A DNA stretch of 8,124 nucleotides from Myxococcales bacterium. Its GTDB lineage: Bacteria > Myxococcota > Bradymonadia > REDH01. The position numbers were made by a program, and so were the translations under genes. This document shows, piece after piece, positions 5,453-8,124 of the stretch (position 1 is the first letter of the stretch; each line of letters starts with the position of its first letter). The DNA is taken from contig JAGWVZ010000142.1 of assembly GCA_018970625.1 (NCBI GenBank), forward strand, positions 1 to 8,124, given 5' to 3'. The notes beneath the pieces were generated by a model that made no database searches, had not been told where the DNA came from, and saw nothing but the letters and a program-made list of their open reading frames with translations.

Positions 5453-8124
5453 TCACGGCTGGCAGGCGACAGGGAACACGCGCACGGCGTCGTTCACAGG
5501 GCTGAAGGTGCTGCTGCGAGCGCGCCCACCCAACGCAAGCCCGATGGTTCCGGCAGCGTTCTCGACCCCCTGCGTGTGCGAGTCGCCACCGTTCGATGGG
5601 CAATTGACGCAGATCAGCTCGACCGAGCTATCGGCTTCGCGAATGACAATCTGGGCCGTCACCGGCTGCCCCACCGAGTAATGGGGGATCGCCTCGTAGC
5701 TGAGCACAAACTCGCGATTGGGCGCCACGCCCTGCGTGCCGTACCACCACGAGCCGCCTGCCGACGGGTTCAGGTCTTCGTTGTACACGGCCGCGTACCC
5801 GTTCAGCCCATCGCCGGGGTTGAGAATATCGAACGGCCCGATGCAGCTGAAACAGGTGGTGGACGCCCCCCAGTGCAGCAGACCGTTGCTGCTGACCGAC
5901 ACGGTCGAGAACGAGTCGCCGAGCGTGGAGGCCGTAAAGCCCAGCGAGACCGGGGTCACCACATCGTCAGTGGCAGGGCCCTGCACGGCGGGACGGCCGC
6001 GAACCGAGACCGCGGCCGGAGCAACGGCCCAGCGTGCCGGTGTCGCGAGAAATGGGCTGGACACCTGCGCGCAGGTATCGCAGGCGTCGCCCACACCATC
6101 GGGGCCTGCGCTGCTGCCCGTCACAAAGAGGTAGCCCGAAGCGGTCGCACTCCACTCGGTAGAATCACGTCCGGGGACCGCGAAACCGCGCGTGAGACCG
6201 CGGATTCCCTGCGTATGGGACGAGAGCGTACCGGTAGTACAGTCGGCACACTGCAGCTCAATCGCACCGTCTTCGCGCAGAATAATCTGCGCGGTGATGG
6301 GGTCGGTAAACGCGTATCGATTGATCGCGTTGAACTCGATGACGTACTCGCGAGGATACTGGGTGCCCACGAGACCGTGGCGAATGGTGCCACCGGCCAA
6401 CGGGTTGAGGTCGTCCCAGTAGAGGGCGACAATGTTGTTTATCGAGGCCGTATCCAGCGGTGGACCCGAGCAGCAGGCGGCGTTGGTTTCGGCGCTGGTG
6501 CCCACGTAGATGAACCCGTTTGACGCGATCTGGATTTGAGACTGCGACGTACCGAACCACGGGAACGCAAACCCGAGTGGAATCGCCGCGGATACGGCGT
6601 CGTCGCCGAGCGTAACCGTATTTGCCGGTGAAGGGCGCATAAGGTGGGCGATGGGGACGGCGGTGGCCCACTCGCCGGTGACATCGCCGTCCTGCTGCGT
6701 GGGGTTGGGAACACTCACACAGTTATCGATATTGTTACACACACCGTCAGCGTCGGAGTCACCCGAGCTGCGGTCTCCGGTACACCCGGGCAGCACATCG
6801 CAGATGCCGTCGCCGTTGGCATCGCCGAGCGAGTTGTCGCCGAAGCAGAGGTCACGATCGGTACAGATCTGGTCATTGTCGGGGTCACCGGTCGCGTCAT
6901 TTCCCACACAGTCGTCGCGGTCGTTGCAAACATTGTCGCCATCGACATCACCGGTCGCGTCGTTGCCAACGCAGTCGTCGCGGTCGTTGCAAACATTGTC
7001 GCCGTCGCTGTCACCGGTGGCGTCGTTGCCAATGCAGTCGTCGCGGTCGTTGCAGACGTTGTCGCTGTCGACGTCGCCCGTGGCGTCGTTGCCAACGCAG
7101 TCGTCGCGGTCGTTGCAGACGTTGTCGCTGTCGCTGTCACCGGTGGCGTCGTTGCCGAGGCAGTCGTCCAGGTTACCGCAGATACCGTCGGCGTCGGCGT
7201 CACCGGTAGTGTCGTCTCCGAGGCAGGCGTCGCGGTCGTTGCAGACGTTGTCGCCGTCGCTGTCACCGGTGGCGTCGTTGCCGACGCAGTCGTCGAGATT
7301 GCCGCAAATGCCGTCGAGGTCGGTATCACCGGTGCCGTTGGAGCCGAGGCACAGGTCGCGATCCGTGCAGAACCGGTCGTTGTCGGGGTCGCCTGTGGCG
7401 TCGTCGCCAAGACACAGGTCACGATCGTTGCAGACGCCGTCGGCGTCGGTGTCACCCGAGGCGTTGGCGCCCACGCAGGGGTCCTCGTTGTTACAGACGC
7501 CGTCGCTGTCGACATCACCGCTGCTATCGATTCCCCGACACAGGTCCAGCGCATCGCAGGTCCCGTCGCGGTCGGCGTCGGCGGCATCATCGCCGCCCGC
7601 GCACCTGTCGCAGCCATCGGCGACGCCGTCGCCGTCGCCGTCCAGCCGATCATCGAAGCCCTCGCACGTGTCGCAGGCGTTTGGAATGGTGTCGGCATCG
7701 GAATCAATCAGATCGTTGCCCAAACACACATCACAGGCGTTGGGCACGGTGTCACCGTCAGCGTCCAGAGCGTCGTTTCCCGTCAGGCAAATGTCACAGG
7801 CGTTGGGCACGGTGTCGCCGTCGGTGTCCTCGGCATCATTGCCGGTAATGCACACGTCGCGCGCGTCGCAGACGCCATCGCCGTCAGTGTCGGCCAGGTC
7901 GTCGGCGCCAGGACACACATCGCACACGTCCACCACGCCATCGGCATCGGTGTCGGCACCCGCCGGACAATCCTCACACGCGTCGGGTGTGCCGTCGCCG
8001 TCTTCATCCAGGGCATCGTCGCCGGCCGGACAGCGATCCCGGTCATCGCAGACGCCATCGCCATCGGTGTCGACCCCGGACAGCCCGGTACACCCAGATT
8101 CGCACACGTCGCCACTGCATACAT
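5453..8124 (-). CDS. Large secreted TSP3-repeat protein with two C-terminal beta modules (5' end outside window)
   Basis: The frame is open through the window edge; the five complete codons before GTG 8107 encode VCSGD in the same Cys-rich style, so that GTG is an internal Val and the true start and signal peptide lie outside. Residues are numbered from it (884 to the stop). Residues 1-475 are about 22 thrombospondin type-3 units, mostly 21 residues, of the form DxDxDGxC...DxC; the Asp pattern binds calcium in this family and the cysteines probably form disulfides. Residues 476-666 and 682-884 are two related beta-rich modules: SNG plus a (F/Y)xxDLNPxAGG segment, NRxxxxxxP-type strands, REx(D/S)xxxEL, paired cysteines and HTQG(I/V). 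They resemble extracellular modules of many bacterial surface proteins. No C-terminal sorting signal or membrane anchor is seen. It is probably exported, acidic and calcium-stabilised; adhesion or matrix roles are guesses. Two hairpins follow the stop. Confidence 0.88.
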   Translation of the reverse strand, partial: VCSGDVCESGCTGLSGVDTDGDGVCDDRDRCPAGDDALDEDGDGTPDACEDCPAGADTDADGVVDVCDVCPGADDLADTDGDGVCDARDVCITGNDAEDTDGDTVPNACDICLTGNDALDADGDTVPNACDVCLGNDLIDSDADTIPNACDTCEGFDDRLDGDGDGVADGCDRCAGGDDAADADRDGTCDALDLCRGIDSSGDVDSDGVCNNEDPCVGANASGDTDADGVCNDRDLCLGDDATGDPDNDRFCTDRDLCLGSNGTGDTDLDGICGNLDDCVGNDATGDSDGDNVCNDRDACLGDDTTGDADADGICGNLDDCLGNDATGDSDSDNVCNDRDDCVGNDATGDVDSDNVCNDRDDCIGNDATGDSDGDNVCNDRDDCVGNDATGDVDGDNVCNDRDDCVGNDATGDPDNDQICTDRDLCFGDNSLGDANGDGICDVLPGCTGDRSSGDSDADGVCNNIDNCVSVPNPTQQDGDVTGEWATAVPIAHLMRPSPANTVTLGDDAVSAAIPLGFAFPWFGTSQSQIQIASNGFIYVGTSAETNAACCSGPPLDTASINNIVALYWDDLNPLAGGTIRHGLVGTQYPREYVIEFNAINRYAFTDPITAQIILREDGAIELQCADCTTGTLSSHTQGIRGLTRGFAVPGRDSTEWSATASGYLFVTGSSAGPDGVGDACDTCAQVSSPFLATPARWAVAPAAVSVRGRPAVQGPATDDVVTPVSLGFTASTLGDSFSTVSVSSNGLLHWGASTTCFSCIGPFDILNPGDGLNGYAAVYNEDLNPSAGGSWWYGTQGVAPNREFVLSYEAIPHYSVGQPVTAQIVIREADSSVELICVNCPSNGGDSHTQGVENAAGTIGLALGGRARSSTFSPVNDAVRVFPVACQP
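5456..6064 (-). other. Second beta module of the TSP3-repeat protein
   Basis: Residues 682-884, to the C-terminus. Landmarks line up with the first module: VSLGF (720-724), VSSNGLLHWG (738-747), Cys752 and Cys755 in CFSC, AVYNEDLNPSAGG (773-785), Cys833 and Cys836 in CVNC, and HTQGVEN (844-850). The second copy ends with a hydrophobic strand and ACQP, without any sorting tail. Confidence 0.6.
6110..6682 (-). other. First beta module of the TSP3-repeat protein
   Basis: Residues 476-666 of the TSP3-repeat protein. Landmarks are LGFAFPWFG (511-519), IASNGFIYVG (527-536), Cys545-Cys546, ALYWDDLNPLAGG (561-573), Cys620 and Cys623 in CADC, and HTQGIRG (631-637). It is followed by AGPDGVGDACDTC, the second half of a TSP3 unit. 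No catalytic motif is recognised. Confidence 0.6.
6683..8124 (-). repeat. TSP3 repeat array, about 22 units
   Basis: In-frame tandem repeats of about 63 bases encode Asp/Cys-rich 21-residue units. The upstream third (before about 7540) is diverged, with units of 18-21 residues and motifs such as DTVPNACD. The downstream two thirds settle to a regular GDxDxDxxCxxxDxC pattern. The last unit (NCVSVPNPTQQDGD) is interrupted by the first beta module. Confidence 0.85.
6845..7285 (-). repeat. Near-identical 63-base tandem repeats inside the array
   Basis: Seven consecutive units encode close variants of VGNDATGDSDGDNVCNDRDDC or its GICGNLDDC form. The word GCAGTCGTCGCGGTCGTTGC recurs on the plus strand at 6971, 7034 and 7097, exactly 63 bases apart, with a one-base variant at 6908. 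DNA identity is far higher than in the outer units, indicating recent duplication or homogenisation. Confidence 0.85.

Noticed and set aside
5378..6523. A 381-residue plus-strand open frame
   Set aside because: It lies opposite the TSP3-repeat gene, has an Arg/Ala/Gly-rich antisense composition and matches no recognisable family; high GC keeps stop codons rare.
6845..7285. CRISPR-like regular repeats
   Set aside because: The repeats are in-frame coding sequence with a 63-base period and no alternating unique spacers.
6715..7707. A 330-residue minus-strand frame rich in Thr, Ala and Pro
   Set aside because: It is a shifted frame of the same 63-base repeats; the Asp/Cys frame is the one with TSP3 motifs and it continues through both sides.
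8105..8107. GTG as the start of the TSP3-repeat protein
   Set aside because: The same frame stays open to the window edge and encodes further Cys/Gly/Asp sequence (VCSGD) before it; there is no signal peptide after it.

Overview
This GC-rich window carries six protein-coding genes, all on the minus strand, so the map reads from high to low coordinates. The gene content suggests a myxobacterium-like (Myxococcota, formerly deltaproteobacterial) genome. The clues are a secreted protein with a long Asp-rich thrombospondin type-3 (TSP3) repeat array, a Cys-rich repeat lipoprotein, and a tandem pair of ArsA/Get3-like ATPases beside housekeeping genes. The assignment rests on gene style only and is tentative. 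No RNA gene, mobile element, prophage or CRISPR array was seen.

Layout in transcription order. (a) 8124-5453: the 3' part of a large surface or secreted protein whose 5' end lies outside the window. It has about 22 Asp/Cys-rich TSP3 units, then two copies of an extracellular beta-rich module, the first of which sits inside a split TSP3 unit. Two hairpins follow the stop (5411-5437 and 5374-5397), the second with a T tract. (b) 5296-3758: comM, the YifB-family AAA+ ATPase involved in natural transformation, with a good ribosome binding site and an inverted repeat just upstream. (c) 3757-3381: a 377-base gap with a possible comM terminator and repeated TGTTCA half-sites. (d) 3380-2784: a lipoprotein with exactly six four-cysteine modules. 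(e) 2783-2611: a short gap with two abutting hairpins and a possible -10 box. (f) 2610-1: a probable operon of pyrB (aspartate carbamoyltransferase), an ArsA-like ATPase 50 bases downstream, and a second ArsA-like ATPase that overlaps the first by four bases (GTGA) and runs off the window.

Functionally, the window mixes pyrimidine synthesis, DNA uptake/recombination and cell-surface proteins. The closest functional link is between the two ArsA-like proteins. The first keeps the deviant Walker A lysine but lacks the switch-I Asp-Pro-Ala motif; the second lacks the lysine but keeps Asp-Pro-Ala. This predicts an obligate heterodimer with one composite ATP site.

No wholly new system is demonstrated. 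The points most worth a second look are the asymmetric ATPase pair, the split TSP3 repeat, and the homogenised 63-base tandem repeats.
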